Positions 27,457 to 36,830 of a stretch of DNA of 64,000 nt are shown here, one piece after another. The notes under the pieces were generated by a model. The model saw only the letters and a list, made by a program, of their open reading frames with translations. It was not told the origin of the DNA and made no database searches. The position numbers and the translations under genes are program-made. Within the stretch, counting starts at the first letter, position 1, and each line of letters starts with the position of its first letter. Origin of the DNA: Pleurocapsa minor HA4230-MV1 (GTDB taxonomy: Bacteria > Cyanobacteriota > Cyanobacteriia > Cyanobacteriales > Xenococcaceae); assembly GCA_019359095.1 (NCBI GenBank), contig JAHHHZ010000020.1, positions 248,001 through 312,000 on the forward strand, read 5' to 3'.

Positions 27457-27783
27457 AGGAATGTTTGTCTCTCTACTTACAAGATATAGGATATTGCATT
27501 CGGCTAAGGAATTAACAGTTTAAATTTTTTCCTAGCTGATTAAAACTATTTGGTTAATGAATCAGCGATCGCCTCATAAACCTAATGGTACAGTCATCAT
27601 AAGATATTTTTTGCTCGATTATTAGTTCCTTGCCTTGTCATCAGCAGATTTAGCGAAACTCTGCTCTAGTCGAAAAGAATTAAACCATTTAGCAGTAATT
27701 TGAATAGTTAGTTTTAGACAGTAAGAATTTTCTTTCAAGTTTAGGGAACACTAGCTATCGTCAGGAGATATTTTTTCTATTTT
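27457..27783. promoter_or_regulatory. Divergent grpE / pilB intergenic region
   Basis: 327 bp between divergent start codons, which must hold the promoters of the chaperone cluster and of the pilus genes. An AGGAG sequence lies about 17 bases before the pilB ATG, further than a usual ribosome binding site. I see no CIRCE element and no clear -35/-10 pair. Confidence 0.5.
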
Positions 27784-29784
27784 ATGGCTTACTCTTCCTC
27801 TAAAAAAAATCGGGCGATCGCTGTACGTAATAATTTGTCACCTTTTGGTAATCAATTGGTTCAAAAAGGTTTTATTGATGGCGAGAAAATGCAGAAGGCT
27901 CTAGCAGAGAGTCGCAAAACGGGTAATTCGCTGATCGACATCTTGGAATCAGCGACGGGTAAACAGCTACCGCCAGATTTACTGCGTCAGTATAAAAAGC
28001 ATCATTTATTTGAGCTAAAAGTTGTTTTTGGAGTGGAATCGGCCGATCCTGAAATTGAAACCGAAAAATTTAGTAACAATCAGATGGGGGAATTGATTAA
28101 TTCTCTAATTCCTCTTGATATTTGTCGTCGCTATCGTCTAATTCCCCTCTACCAGAAAGAGGGGGAGAATCCTATTTTGGTCGTGGCGATGGTCGATCCA
28201 GAGAACCTGGAGGCTCAAGACGATCTTAATCGGATTCTTAGACCTAAAGGAATTGGGATTGAACGACAGGTTATTACTCAAAGCGATTTTCAACAGCTAA
28301 TCGATCGATTTTTAGATGAGCAGGTCAAACAAGAAACCGCGAAGAAAAAAGAGGTTAATGTCGATGTTTCTCTGGAGTTAGATAACTTTGATTTTAATCT
28401 AGAAGAAGGTGAGGATGAGCTTGCCGATGATTTAGGTGCAGCCAACGAAGCTCAAGCAGCACCGATCATCACTTTAGTGAATAAAATTCTGGCTAAAGCT
28501 TTACAGGATGGTGTTTCTGACATTCACGTCGAACCCCAGGAAGAAGGCTTAAAAATACGTTATCGCAAGGATAGTGTGTTGCAGCAGCCTTTCGATCGGA
28601 TGCCAAAAAAGATTATTCCAGCCGTAATTGCTCGGTTTAAGATTATGGCAGAGCTAGATATCGCCGAAAAGCGGTTACCCCAGGATGGCAAAATCCGTCG
28701 AATGTTTCAGGGGAGAAAAGTCGATTTTCGGGTCAATACTCTACCTAGCCGCTACGGAGAAAAGGTCGTCCTGCGGATTCTCGATAATTCAGCAACTCAA
28801 CTAGGTCTAGATAAGCTTATTTCCCACGAGGAGACGCTAGAAATAGTCCGAGATATGGCAAGACGACCGTTTGGGATGATCTTAGTTACGGGGCCTACGG
28901 GTTCTGGTAAATCCACTAGTCTCTATTCTGTGTTAGCTGAAAGAAATAGTCCTGACATCAACATTTGTACGGCGGAAGACCCGATTGAATATTCTCTAGA
29001 CGGTATTACTCAGGTACAGGTAATTCGTGAAAAGGGTATGGACTTCTCCTCAATTTTGCGAGCTTTCTTAAGACAAGATCCTGACGTAATTCTGGTAGGT
29101 GAGACTAGAGACTCTGAGACAGCCAAAACGTCGATTGAAGCAGCTTTAACAGGCCACTTAGTATTAACAACTCTACACACCAATGATGCGGCTGGAGCGA
29201 TCTCTCGTTTAGATGAAATGGGCGTGGAACCGTTCATGATCTCGGGAGCATTAGTGGGAGTTTTGGCTCAAAGGTTAATGCGCAAAGTTTGTAGTGAATG
29301 TCGTATCGCTTATAATCCCACTCACGAAGAGCTATCCAGATTTGGTTTGTCCGCTGCGGCAGGGGAAGAAGTCATTTTTTATAAGGCCAATAAGTTAGAG
29401 CCAGAACAGCTTTCCCAGGCAAAAGCCAACGGAACACTATGTGCTAAGTGTCAAGGAGGAGGTTACAAGGGACGAGTCGGGGTTTACGAAGTAATGCGTA
29501 ATTCAGAAAGAATACAGACTTTGATTAATGAAGGGGCAAATACCGATCGCATTAAAGAAGTGGCGGTGGAAGAAGGGATGATTACGATTTTGGCATATAG
29601 CCTCAATCTGGTTAGAGAAGGTCAAACTACTTTAGAAGAAGTAGAGCGGGTAACATTTACCGACTCAGGTTTAGAAGCAGAATTAAAAGCCAAACGCAAG
29701 AGTGGCTTAACCTGTCGTACTTGTCGGGCAGAATTACTACCTGAGTGGCTAGATTGTCCTTACTGTATGACCCCTCGCTTTTAA
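27784..29784 (+). CDS. pilB: Type IV pilus extension ATPase PilB
   Basis: A 666-residue hexameric ATPase that powers pilus assembly at the inner membrane. An N-terminal MshE-like domain is followed by the ATPase with Walker A GPTGSGKST (about 370), Asp box DPIEYSLDGITQ, Walker B (DPDVILVGE) and His box TTLHTNDA. The tetracysteine zinc site is CSEC...CAKC (about 503-556). A second zinc ribbon (CRTC...CPYC) forms the extreme C-terminus (about 645-664). First gene of pilB-pilT-pilC, needed for motility and DNA uptake in cyanobacteria. Confidence 0.96.
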   Translation: MAYSSSKKNRAIAVRNNLSPFGNQLVQKGFIDGEKMQKALAESRKTGNSLIDILESATGKQLPPDLLRQYKKHHLFELKVVFGVESADPEIETEKFSNNQMGELINSLIPLDICRRYRLIPLYQKEGENPILVVAMVDPENLEAQDDLNRILRPKGIGIERQVITQSDFQQLIDRFLDEQVKQETAKKKEVNVDVSLELDNFDFNLEEGEDELADDLGAANEAQAAPIITLVNKILAKALQDGVSDIHVEPQEEGLKIRYRKDSVLQQPFDRMPKKIIPAVIARFKIMAELDIAEKRLPQDGKIRRMFQGRKVDFRVNTLPSRYGEKVVLRILDNSATQLGLDKLISHEETLEIVRDMARRPFGMILVTGPTGSGKSTSLYSVLAERNSPDINICTAEDPIEYSLDGITQVQVIREKGMDFSSILRAFLRQDPDVILVGETRDSETAKTSIEAALTGHLVLTTLHTNDAAGAISRLDEMGVEPFMISGALVGVLAQRLMRKVCSECRIAYNPTHEELSRFGLSAAAGEEVIFYKANKLEPEQLSQAKANGTLCAKCQGGGYKGRVGVYEVMRNSERIQTLINEGANTDRIKEVAVEEGMITILAYSLNLVREGQTTLEEVERVTFTDSGLEAELKAKRKSGLTCRTCRAELLPEWLDCPYCMTPRF

Positions 29785-29823
29785 ATCAACCAATAGTTTA
29801 ACAATTTAGCTTAGGAACAGATT

Positions 29824-30948
29824 ATGGATTTAATGATTGAAGACATGATGGAACAGCTAGTGGAAATGGGTGGCTCTGATATGCACATCCAAGCTGGCGC
29901 GCCAATTTACTTCCGCATTAGCGGTAAATTAACCCCTATTGGCGAGGATCTGAGTCCCCAAGAGTGCCAACGTTTGATCTTTAGTATGCTCAACAACACT
30001 CAAAGAAAGGAGCTAGAACAGCATTGGGAACTCGATTGTTCTTATGGGGTGAAAGGACTAGCTCGGTTTCGGGTTAACGTCTATAAAGAGCGTGGTTGTT
30101 TTGCTGCTTGTTTGCGAGCATTATCTTCCAAAATTCCCAATTTCGATCAGTTGGGTCTACCCGACGTAATTAGAAGAACCACTGAAAGACCACGGGGACT
30201 AGTTTTAGTAACAGGCCCAACAGGTTCGGGTAAAACTACGACTTTAGCAGCGATGCTGGACTTAATTAACCGCAGTCGGGGAGAACACATTTTAACTGTA
30301 GAAGACCCGATTGAATATGTGTTTGAGAATCATAAAAGTCTGTTTCACCAGCGCCAAAAAGGAGAAGATACCAAAAGCTTTGGTAATGCCCTAAAAGCTG
30401 CACTAAGGGAAGATCCAGATATTATTCTGGTGGGAGAGATGCGAGATTTGGAAACAATTTCCTTGGCAATCTCCGCTGCCGAGACAGGACACCTAGTATT
30501 TGGTACTCTACACACCAACTCTGCTTCGGGAACAGTGGATCGGATAATTGACGTTTTTCCTGCTGCTCAACAGGCGCAAATTAGAGCCATGCTGTCTAAC
30601 TCTTTAATTGCTGTTTTTAGTCAAACCTTGGTCAAAAAGAAAAGTCCCAAACCAGGAGAATTTGGTCGAGTCATGGCGCAAGAAATCATGATTGTTACAC
30701 CAGCAATTTCTAATTTGATTCGTGAGGGTAAAGCTGCTCAAGTATACTCCGCCATCCAAACTGGAGCAAAAATGGAGATGCAGACGATGGAACAGGCTTT
30801 GGCAGATTTAATCAAAAAAGGCATTGTCAGCATGGAAGAAGGATTAGCTAAAAGTTCTCGACCAGATGAATTACAGCGCTTGGCGGGTAGTGCTGTGGGG
30901 GATATGGGGATGATGGCCAATGCCAAACCAGGCGCTAAACGCAGTTAA
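29824..30948 (+). CDS. pilT: Type IV pilus retraction ATPase PilT
   Basis: 374 residues, normal for PilT. It has an N-terminal PAS-like domain (GGSDMHIQAGAPIYFRISG), Walker A GPTGSGKTTT (about 131), Walker B DPDIILVGEMRD, His box FGTLHTNSASGTVDRI and the PilT-specific AIxNLIREGK near the C-terminus. It depolymerises pilin to retract the pilus. It starts 39 bp after pilB, so it is probably co-transcribed. Confidence 0.96.
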   Translation: MDLMIEDMMEQLVEMGGSDMHIQAGAPIYFRISGKLTPIGEDLSPQECQRLIFSMLNNTQRKELEQHWELDCSYGVKGLARFRVNVYKERGCFAACLRALSSKIPNFDQLGLPDVIRRTTERPRGLVLVTGPTGSGKTTTLAAMLDLINRSRGEHILTVEDPIEYVFENHKSLFHQRQKGEDTKSFGNALKAALREDPDIILVGEMRDLETISLAISAAETGHLVFGTLHTNSASGTVDRIIDVFPAAQQAQIRAMLSNSLIAVFSQTLVKKKSPKPGEFGRVMAQEIMIVTPAISNLIREGKAAQVYSAIQTGAKMEMQTMEQALADLIKKGIVSMEEGLAKSSRPDELQRLAGSAVGDMGMMANAKPGAKRS

Positions 30949-31003
30949 TTGATATTTAAACTAACTATTTTGCAATCACTAACTTCAACTATTTAATTTA
31001 TTT

Positions 31004-32218
31004 ATGTCTACCTATATAGCAAAAGTCAAAGACCATTCAGGAAAAGTCTTTAATCAAAAAATTGACGCTGCTTCTGTCGAACAAGCTCGTTTAGTACTCA
31101 AAAATAGATATGTGGCAGTCGGTAAAATCAATAAAGCTGGTTTAGAAATTAATCTAGAGCCATTACAGTTAGCCTTAGCTAAAGTAACGGTCAAAGATAA
31201 GGCAGTATTTTCCCGTCAGTTTTCCGTAATGGTCAATGCAGGAGTGGCAATCATTCGGGCGTTGGGTATTTTAGCCGATCAAGCACCTAATCCTAAACTC
31301 AAAAGAGCATTATTAGGTATTAGTGCCGAAGTACAGCAGGGTACTAGTTTGTCGGAATCAATGAAAGACTACCCAGAATGTTTTAATAACCTCTATGTTT
31401 CGATGGTTGAAGCTGGGGAAGCTGGTGGTGTGCTAGATGAAGTATTGATGCGACTGTCTAAACTGTTGGAAGACATGGCAAAGTTACAAAACCAAATCAA
31501 ATCAGCCATGGCTTATCCCGTAACAGTAGGGATTTTTGCCGTAATTGCCTTTTTAGGAATGACAATTTTTTTAATTCCTGTATTCGGCGGAATTTTTGAG
31601 GGTCTGGGCGCCGAATTACCTTTATTAACGCGCGTCATGCTGGGTATTAGTGATATCCTTCGTAGTTGGAAAGTTCTAATTCCGATTGTGGCATTTGTGG
31701 GAATTAGCTTCTTAGTTCGTACCTACTACAAAACTCCTCCTGGTCGTCTACAAATTGATGGCTTTATGCTTAAGATGCCCTTGTTTGGTGACTTAAACGA
31801 AAAAATTGCCGTAGCTCGCTTTTGCCGAATTTTCGGTACTTTAACTCGTTCTGGTGTTCCCGTCTTGCAATGTTTTGATATCGTCTGCGACACGATTGGT
31901 AACCAAGTACTAGTCAATGCCGTACAGGCTGCAAAAAACGATATTCAACAGGGGGGTATGATTTCCTTAGCAATTCAAAAAGAAAATGTTTTTCCTCCCC
32001 TAGCAATTCAAATGATTAGTATTGGGGAAGAAACGGGAGAACTAGACGGCATGATGGAGAAAGTAGCTGATTTCTACGAAGACGAAGTAGAACAGTCCGT
32101 TAAAGCCCTTACTAGTATGATTGAGCCAATTATGATGGTTGGTATCGCTGTAATGGTCGGTACGATTTTGTTGTCGATGTATCTACCGATGTTCTCGATC
32201 TTCGATCAGTTGGGTTAA
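31004..32218 (+). CDS. pilC: Type IV pilus inner-membrane platform protein PilC
   Basis: 404 residues with two copies of the T2SSF domain. Each has the conserved FSRQFSVMVNAGV / FCRIFGTLTRSGVPV pattern. Three membrane spans are visible (VGIFAVIAFLGMTIFLIPVF; VLIPIVAFVGISFLV; MMVGIAVMVGTILLSMYLPM). PilC couples PilB and PilT to the growing pilus. It starts 55 bp after pilT. Confidence 0.95.
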   Translation: MSTYIAKVKDHSGKVFNQKIDAASVEQARLVLKNRYVAVGKINKAGLEINLEPLQLALAKVTVKDKAVFSRQFSVMVNAGVAIIRALGILADQAPNPKLKRALLGISAEVQQGTSLSESMKDYPECFNNLYVSMVEAGEAGGVLDEVLMRLSKLLEDMAKLQNQIKSAMAYPVTVGIFAVIAFLGMTIFLIPVFGGIFEGLGAELPLLTRVMLGISDILRSWKVLIPIVAFVGISFLVRTYYKTPPGRLQIDGFMLKMPLFGDLNEKIAVARFCRIFGTLTRSGVPVLQCFDIVCDTIGNQVLVNAVQAAKNDIQQGGMISLAIQKENVFPPLAIQMISIGEETGELDGMMEKVADFYEDEVEQSVKALTSMIEPIMMVGIAVMVGTILLSMYLPMFSIFDQLG

Positions 32219-32290
32219 TTTTTAAAAGACCACGATCGCTACTTTCGCAACTATTTTAGTAACCAGTATTCTGCCTAAATTGAAAATCCC

Positions 32291-32869
32291 ATGATATCCG
32301 TCAAAAAAGCTGATTATGAGACATTGCTGGCAGAGTACAGTACTCGTAGCGGGGCGATCGCTTTACTGAAGCAATATCGCCCTTACCTCGAAACACTACC
32401 CAGTATTCGTCGTCCAGAACAAAGTTTAATTACAATTCCCCTACCTGTAGTTCGCATCCGCCGACCAGAACTAGCTACAAATGATCCCTTGCAGGCTAAA
32501 ACTCCTCGTGTTGCCACCTCTCTTCCTTGTGATTTAGGCATTTTGATGTGTGACCCAGAATGGAAGATTAAGATGGGTGCAGAGATCATTGTTTTTATTC
32601 ATCGTCCTGAAGAAGATTTTTCCGATCTGATCGCTCGCTGGCGAAAAACTCAGGTTTATCTCGATCGAGATTATGAATGGTTGATGCCCCCTACCGAGCA
32701 ACATATGATTAGTGAAGCAGCCGAGGCAATTAATCCTCTGTTTGTAGTTTTTGCAGGGACAAGCGATCGCATTAAGCAAGGTTTGGCTGGTGCTGGTTTT
32801 CCCTATATTGTTCAGGCTTTAGATTTTTCAATCGAGCCAGAGACAGAAGTATTTTCAACCCCCGATTAA
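32291..32869 (+). CDS. Conserved protein of unknown function downstream of pilC
   Basis: A 192-residue soluble protein without signal peptide or membrane span. It has a helical N-terminus, a proline/arginine-rich linker (PLPVVRIRRPEL), then an alpha/beta region (GAEIIVFIHRPEEDFSDLIARW; INPLFVVFAGTSDRIKQGLAGAGF). I do not recognise a family. It lies 72 bp after pilC on the same strand and ends at a terminator, so it is probably the last gene of the pilus transcription unit. That is the only hint of a pilus-related role. Confidence 0.8.
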   Translation: MISVKKADYETLLAEYSTRSGAIALLKQYRPYLETLPSIRRPEQSLITIPLPVVRIRRPELATNDPLQAKTPRVATSLPCDLGILMCDPEWKIKMGAEIIVFIHRPEEDFSDLIARWRKTQVYLDRDYEWLMPPTEQHMISEAAEAINPLFVVFAGTSDRIKQGLAGAGFPYIVQALDFSIEPETEVFSTPD

Positions 32870-32883
32870 AAACTGAACCAAAA

Positions 32884-32929
32884 AAAATGAGGCAAGAGAA
32901 ATTCATTACTAATCTCCTCGCCTCATTTT
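32884..32929. terminator. Bidirectional terminator between the pilC-downstream gene and lrtA
   Basis: A 10-bp perfect stem (AAAATGAGGC with GCCTCATTTT), extended by further imperfect pairing (AAGAGA/TCTCCT), sits between convergent genes. On the minus strand it is followed by a run of eight T; on the plus strand by four T. Confidence 0.8.
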
Positions 32930-32948
32930 CTATTCGCCCTAACGATGC

Positions 32949-33554
32949 TTAATGAGAATAATCACCTTGGCGAGCATTACTATCTGAACGGGGTTGAATT
33001 ACTCCATAACCTCCATGATTGCGACTATAGATGACGTTGATTTCATTTGATTCGCTATTGTGAAACATATAAAAGTCATGATCTATCAGCTGAAGTTGCG
33101 CCAATGCTTCTTCCGTGGTCATGGGAGGCATAGCAAAATATTTACTTCTGACGACTGTGGCGGGTAATTCAGGCAGGCGATCGCTATTTAACTCATTAAC
33201 TTCTACTAGCTCTTCACTCTCAACTAGTTCTTCTGGTCGTATATGAGCATTTTTGGCTAGATGTTTCTCTTTATATTTGCGTAACTGACGAGCAATTTTA
33301 TCTGCTACCATGTCGATACTTGCATAAAGACTTTCGCTACCCTCCTGAGCGCGAATCACTGTTCCATTGGCAAATACGGTTACTTCCGCCTTATGTTTTC
33401 TTTCGATCCGCGAATTGCGCGCCACAGATAAATGGACATCCACTTTGCTAGTTATATTCTGAAAATGTTTAACTGCCTTTTCTAACTTCTGTTCGACGTA
33501 ATCATGAATTGATTCTGTGACTGCAATGTTATTTCCTTGGATCAAAAGTTTCAT
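32949..33554 (-). CDS. hpf: Ribosome hibernation-promoting factor, long form (LrtA)
   Basis: A 201-residue long-form HPF. The N-terminal domain (about 1-105) binds the ribosomal decoding centre ([29 protein letters not shown]), and the C-terminal domain (about 145-195) dimerises ribosomes into 100S particles ([18 protein letters not shown]...[20 protein letters not shown], broken here). In cyanobacteria it is known as light-repressed transcript A, and its mRNA is stabilised in the dark through a long leader. A 520-bp gap lies upstream here, which allows such a leader. Confidence 0.95.
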   Translation of the reverse strand: MKLLIQGNNIAVTESIHDYVEQKLEKAVKHFQNITSKVDVHLSVARNSRIERKHKAEVTVFANGTVIRAQEGSESLYASIDMVADKIARQLRKYKEKHLAKNAHIRPEELVESEELVEVNELNSDRLPELPATVVRSKYFAMPPMTTEEALAQLQLIDHDFYMFHNSESNEINVIYSRNHGGYGVIQPRSDSNARQGDYSH

Positions 33555-34074
33555 ACTCGTTACTCCATAATCTACAGTTTGAAAGCTATATAGTAAAATG
33601 CAACCTGGCTAGAAAATTGTAATTAGATATACGAATCTCTTAAAGCTAAAATTCGACTTTTACTGATTAGTTGTAAATAGTCAACCTAGATTTCTAAGTT
33701 CTAAATAAATTATTCGACTAATAGCATTACCCAAAATTACAACACACCTTAACTACAGGTTTTTGATGCGTTATTTTTTGATTAGTAGTGTTTAAAAGTT
33801 TTATCATGATACTCCTATTTACTACAGAGTGAGCTATCAATCTAATTTATCTATAGGGATTCAGTTTGTTTAAATCAAAAAACTGCTACACTTTGATTTC
33901 CACTTTAAGATAGTTTGCAGTTTTAGTTTATCTTGGCAATTTTCTTAAGCAATTGTATCTTTCTCTAGCTTTATAGCTACAACATTAACACTTTAGCTCT
34001 AAAAAAACAGCAAACTATTCATTTTTTTCATGTTACGTTACATTGGTTGACATTTTTTTAAGCAGACTGTATTC
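33555..34074. promoter_or_regulatory. Divergent lrtA / lipB intergenic region with possible long lrtA leader
   Basis: 520 bp of AT-rich DNA without an ORF. Control of lrtA by light through a long untranslated leader is known in other cyanobacteria; the gap length agrees with it, but I could not identify the transcription start or a specific structure. Confidence 0.45.
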
Positions 34075-34749
34075 ATGTCACAAAATAATCGATATTGTGT
34101 GTTAGATAATCAAGCAATAGTTAATTACAGCCAAGCTTGGGACTATCAGCGATCGCTAGTAGAAGAAAGAGTTAATGACGCTAGTTTAAATGATGTTTTG
34201 ATTTTGTTAGAACATCCTCCTGTTTATACTTTGGGAACAGGTTCGAGTTTAGACTTTCTCAACTTCGATCCTCAAGCAGGACAATTTGAAATTCATCGGA
34301 TTGAACGAGGAGGAGAAGTAACCTATCATTGTCCTGGTCAGTTGGTAGGTTATCCGATTATGAATCTACGCTATTATCAACAAGATTTACATTGGTATCT
34401 AAGACAATTAGAAGCGGTGATTATTAATACTGTGGCTAATTATGGTTTGTCTGCCTATCGTGTTCCAGACTATACGGGAGTCTGGCTAGAAGGGAAGAAA
34501 ATCGCTGCGATCGGCATTAAAGTGCGTCGTTGGATTACCATGCACGGTTTTGCCATTAATGTTTGTCCTGACATGAGTGGGTTTAAACGAATTGTTCCCT
34601 GTGGGATTGCCGACAAGCCAGTCGGTAGTTTACAAGAATTTGTTCCCGATCTGACAGTAGATCGAGTTCGGATTGATGTGGCGCAAGCTTTTGCCGCTGT
34701 ATTTCAAATAGAGTTAGTTGAGCAAGATGTTCTCAATCAAGTTAAATAG
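34075..34749 (+). CDS. lipB: Octanoyl-[ACP]:protein N-octanoyltransferase LipB
   Basis: 224 residues. LipB moves octanoyl from acyl carrier protein to lipoyl domains, the first step of lipoate synthesis. Visible motifs are [19 protein letters not shown], the catalytic Lys region [13 protein letters not shown] and the catalytic Cys in IVPCGI. Length is normal. A HAD phosphatase gene follows within 35 bp. Confidence 0.95.
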   Translation: MSQNNRYCVLDNQAIVNYSQAWDYQRSLVEERVNDASLNDVLILLEHPPVYTLGTGSSLDFLNFDPQAGQFEIHRIERGGEVTYHCPGQLVGYPIMNLRYYQQDLHWYLRQLEAVIINTVANYGLSAYRVPDYTGVWLEGKKIAAIGIKVRRWITMHGFAINVCPDMSGFKRIVPCGIADKPVGSLQEFVPDLTVDRVRIDVAQAFAAVFQIELVEQDVLNQVK

Positions 34750-34782
34750 GTAAGACTGTTGTATGTTGCTAACTGCTTACTT

Positions 34783-35568
34783 ATGAATCAGATAAATTTT
34801 AAATCCCTTGAATCTATTGGTAGTTATCATTGGCAGAACATCCGTTTAATCGCTACAGATATGGATGGTACCCTGACTCAGGGAGAAAAGTTTGATGCTA
34901 AATTACTGCAAGTTCTAACTCAATTATCGGTTGCGGGGATTGATGTCTTAATTACCACTGGTAGATCTGCGGGATGGGTACAGGCGATCGCCACTTATTT
35001 GCCTGTAGTGGGAGCGATCGCTGAAAATGGCGGTTTAGTTTACTGGAATCACGATCCGCAACCATACTTGATTGGCGAGATCGATATTATTCAACATCGT
35101 CGGGAGTTACAAAAAGTCTTTCTGCTACTCCAAGACAAATTTCCTCACATTAGAGAATCCGTTGATAATCCCTTCCGTATGACCGACTGGACATTTGATG
35201 TCGCCAACTTAAGTCCAATTGAACTAGAACAAATTGAGCTAGTATGTCAGTCCCAAGGTTATGGTTTTACCTACAGCACGATTCAGTGTCATATCAAACC
35301 AATTTACCAGGATAAAGCTTACGGCTTAAACAAAATTATCTCCCAACACTTTCCCCATTTAAAACCATCAGAAATCGTCACTATTGGTGATAGTCCTAAT
35401 GACGAATCGATGTTTAATCAGGCAAAATTTCCCTTGTCGGTGGGTGTGGCTAATGTAGTTAAATATTGCGATTGCCTTAAGTATTTACCTGCTTATGTGA
35501 CTAACAAGTCTGAAGTCGAAGGATTTTGTGAATTAGCAGCATTAACCCTAATATGTCCAGAGGAATAG
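34783..35568 (+). CDS. HAD-superfamily (Cof-type, IIB) phosphatase
   Basis: 261 residues from the ATG at 34783; a TTG at 34759 is less likely. The HAD motifs are clear: I DMDGTLT, II TTGRS, III Lys in the KPIYQDKAYG region, IV GDSPNDESMF. The long cap between motifs II and III is the type IIB cap. Cof-type enzymes hydrolyse sugar phosphates or flavin-related phosphates; the substrate cannot be told. It follows lipB closely and may be co-transcribed. Confidence 0.88.
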   Translation: MNQINFKSLESIGSYHWQNIRLIATDMDGTLTQGEKFDAKLLQVLTQLSVAGIDVLITTGRSAGWVQAIATYLPVVGAIAENGGLVYWNHDPQPYLIGEIDIIQHRRELQKVFLLLQDKFPHIRESVDNPFRMTDWTFDVANLSPIELEQIELVCQSQGYGFTYSTIQCHIKPIYQDKAYGLNKIISQHFPHLKPSEIVTIGDSPNDESMFNQAKFPLSVGVANVVKYCDCLKYLPAYVTNKSEVEGFCELAALTLICPEE

Positions 35569-35714
35569 CTTTTTTGCCGAATCTTGTGATTCTTTAGATT
35601 TATAGCTCTATTGTGGATAATTTAGGAGCTTGGAAGGGCGATCGCGATCACTTGTTAGTAACTTACTATGCTAAAATAGTCGATGATGTATATAATGTAC
35701 GTAACTATCTTTAA

Positions 35715-35990
35715 ATGAGTGAAGCAAGCGAAGGTTATGAAAAGTTGTCAGGTCAATTTGAAATATTGAGTGGCAAAATGGATTTAATTAACGAAAGATT
35801 AGAACTGTATAAAAAAGTAAATGACGAAAAGCTTGATGCAGCTAAAGGTGAAACTAAAGCTTATCAAGATTCAATCAGGGCTGAAATCAAAGCCTATCAA
35901 GATGCCAATAAGCAACAGTTAAATGTAAGCTTGGGAGTTTTGGTCACAGCTGCGATCGCTATTGTAGTAAGCGCGGTAATCAGTAGATAG
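35715..35990 (+). CDS. Small coiled-coil protein with C-terminal membrane anchor
   Basis: 91 residues. The first 70 are predicted helix/coiled coil, with a short repeat (KAYQDSIRAEI / KAYQDANKQQL). The C-terminus is one hydrophobic span (LGVLVTAAIAIVVSAVIS). Tail-anchored proteins of this size are common and mostly uncharacterised in cyanobacteria. A 53-residue gene starts 2 bp after its stop, followed by an Uma2 gene. No function can be given. Confidence 0.7.
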   Translation: MSEASEGYEKLSGQFEILSGKMDLINERLELYKKVNDEKLDAAKGETKAYQDSIRAEIKAYQDANKQQLNVSLGVLVTAAIAIVVSAVISR

Positions 35991-35992
35991 CT

Positions 35993-36154
35993 ATGCCAGG
36001 TAAGCACTATAAGAAGCTCGGCAAGACTAAAATAGTTAGGTTGCCAGAAGAGATGGAAGCTTGGATCAAAATAATGGCACGCAAGCTTGACGACAAAAAA
36101 AATCCTCAAGAATTGATGGATTTCTTAACCACAATTACTGACAAAATCCCCTAG
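35993..36154 (+). CDS. 53-residue protein, ribbon-helix-helix-like
   Basis: An ATG two bases after the preceding stop opens 53 codons. The sequence has a beta strand followed by two helices (TKIVRLPEEMEAWIKIMARKL ... NPQELMDFLTTITDKI), a pattern like small ribbon-helix-helix or antitoxin-type proteins. Tight spacing to both neighbours (7 bp to the Uma2 gene) supports real coding. The family is not recognised. Confidence 0.55.
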   Translation: MPGKHYKKLGKTKIVRLPEEMEAWIKIMARKLDDKKNPQELMDFLTTITDKIP

Positions 36155-36161
36155 TGCGAAA

Positions 36162-36716
36162 ATGTTAACTATTGGAACACAGAAAAGCGATCGCATTACG
36201 ACAATTACCAATACCACTTGGTCAGAATATATCAGCTTAGATTTGCCAAGCAAACGAGTCTCATTCCGCAACGGAGTAATTACTATTGTGTCCCCAGGGC
36301 GTAACCATGAATTGATTGGTGATTATATTAGGTTGATTATTTTGGCGTACTGTCGCAGCCAAAAAATACCGTTGTTTTCTTTCAATTCAACGACGCTGAA
36401 GGAAGAGGGTAAGGAGGGCAAAGAACCAGACGTTGCTTACTGCTTTGGTACAGATAAAGATAAACCAGATCTGGCAGTAGAAGTAAATCTAACATCGGGT
36501 AGTATTGATGATTTAACCAAGTATCAGTATTTAAACATTGGCGAGGTTTGGTTGTGGGAGCAGAATAGAATTAGATTCTTTGTTTATAGTCCAGGAGGGT
36601 ATTTAGAATTAATTACAAGCAATTCTTTGCCTAGTTTGAACAGCGATCGCGTTACAGAGATTGTCAACAGTTGTTTTGGTAAAAGTGTTTTAGAGGTAGA
36701 AAAATATTTCGCTTAA
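36162..36716 (+). CDS. Uma2-family putative restriction endonuclease-like protein
   Basis: 184 residues of the Uma2 (DUF820) family, a PD-(D/E)xK nuclease fold expanded in cyanobacteria. The expected order is visible: an N-terminal strand pair with SPGRNHELIGDYI, the acidic EPDVAYCFG, then DLAVEVNLTSGS with the catalytic-type E-x-N/K element, and W(L)WEQNRIRFFVY. The true role of Uma2 proteins is unsettled. It closes a tight three-gene group with two unknown small genes. Confidence 0.85.
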   Translation: MLTIGTQKSDRITTITNTTWSEYISLDLPSKRVSFRNGVITIVSPGRNHELIGDYIRLIILAYCRSQKIPLFSFNSTTLKEEGKEGKEPDVAYCFGTDKDKPDLAVEVNLTSGSIDDLTKYQYLNIGEVWLWEQNRIRFFVYSPGGYLELITSNSLPSLNSDRVTEIVNSCFGKSVLEVEKYFA

Positions 36717-36830
36717 TTCATATTTTTAATCTCGCCAAGTGACATGAGGGGGTAAATCTCTTGGGAACTTGCGACTGACAGATGGGTTACAATTATTAAG
36801 CTAGATGTGAATTAGCATCGTTAAATTAAT

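Noticed and set aside
27457-27783. CIRCE operator upstream of grpE
   Set aside because: No TTAGCACTC-N9-GAGTGCTAA or close variant is present.
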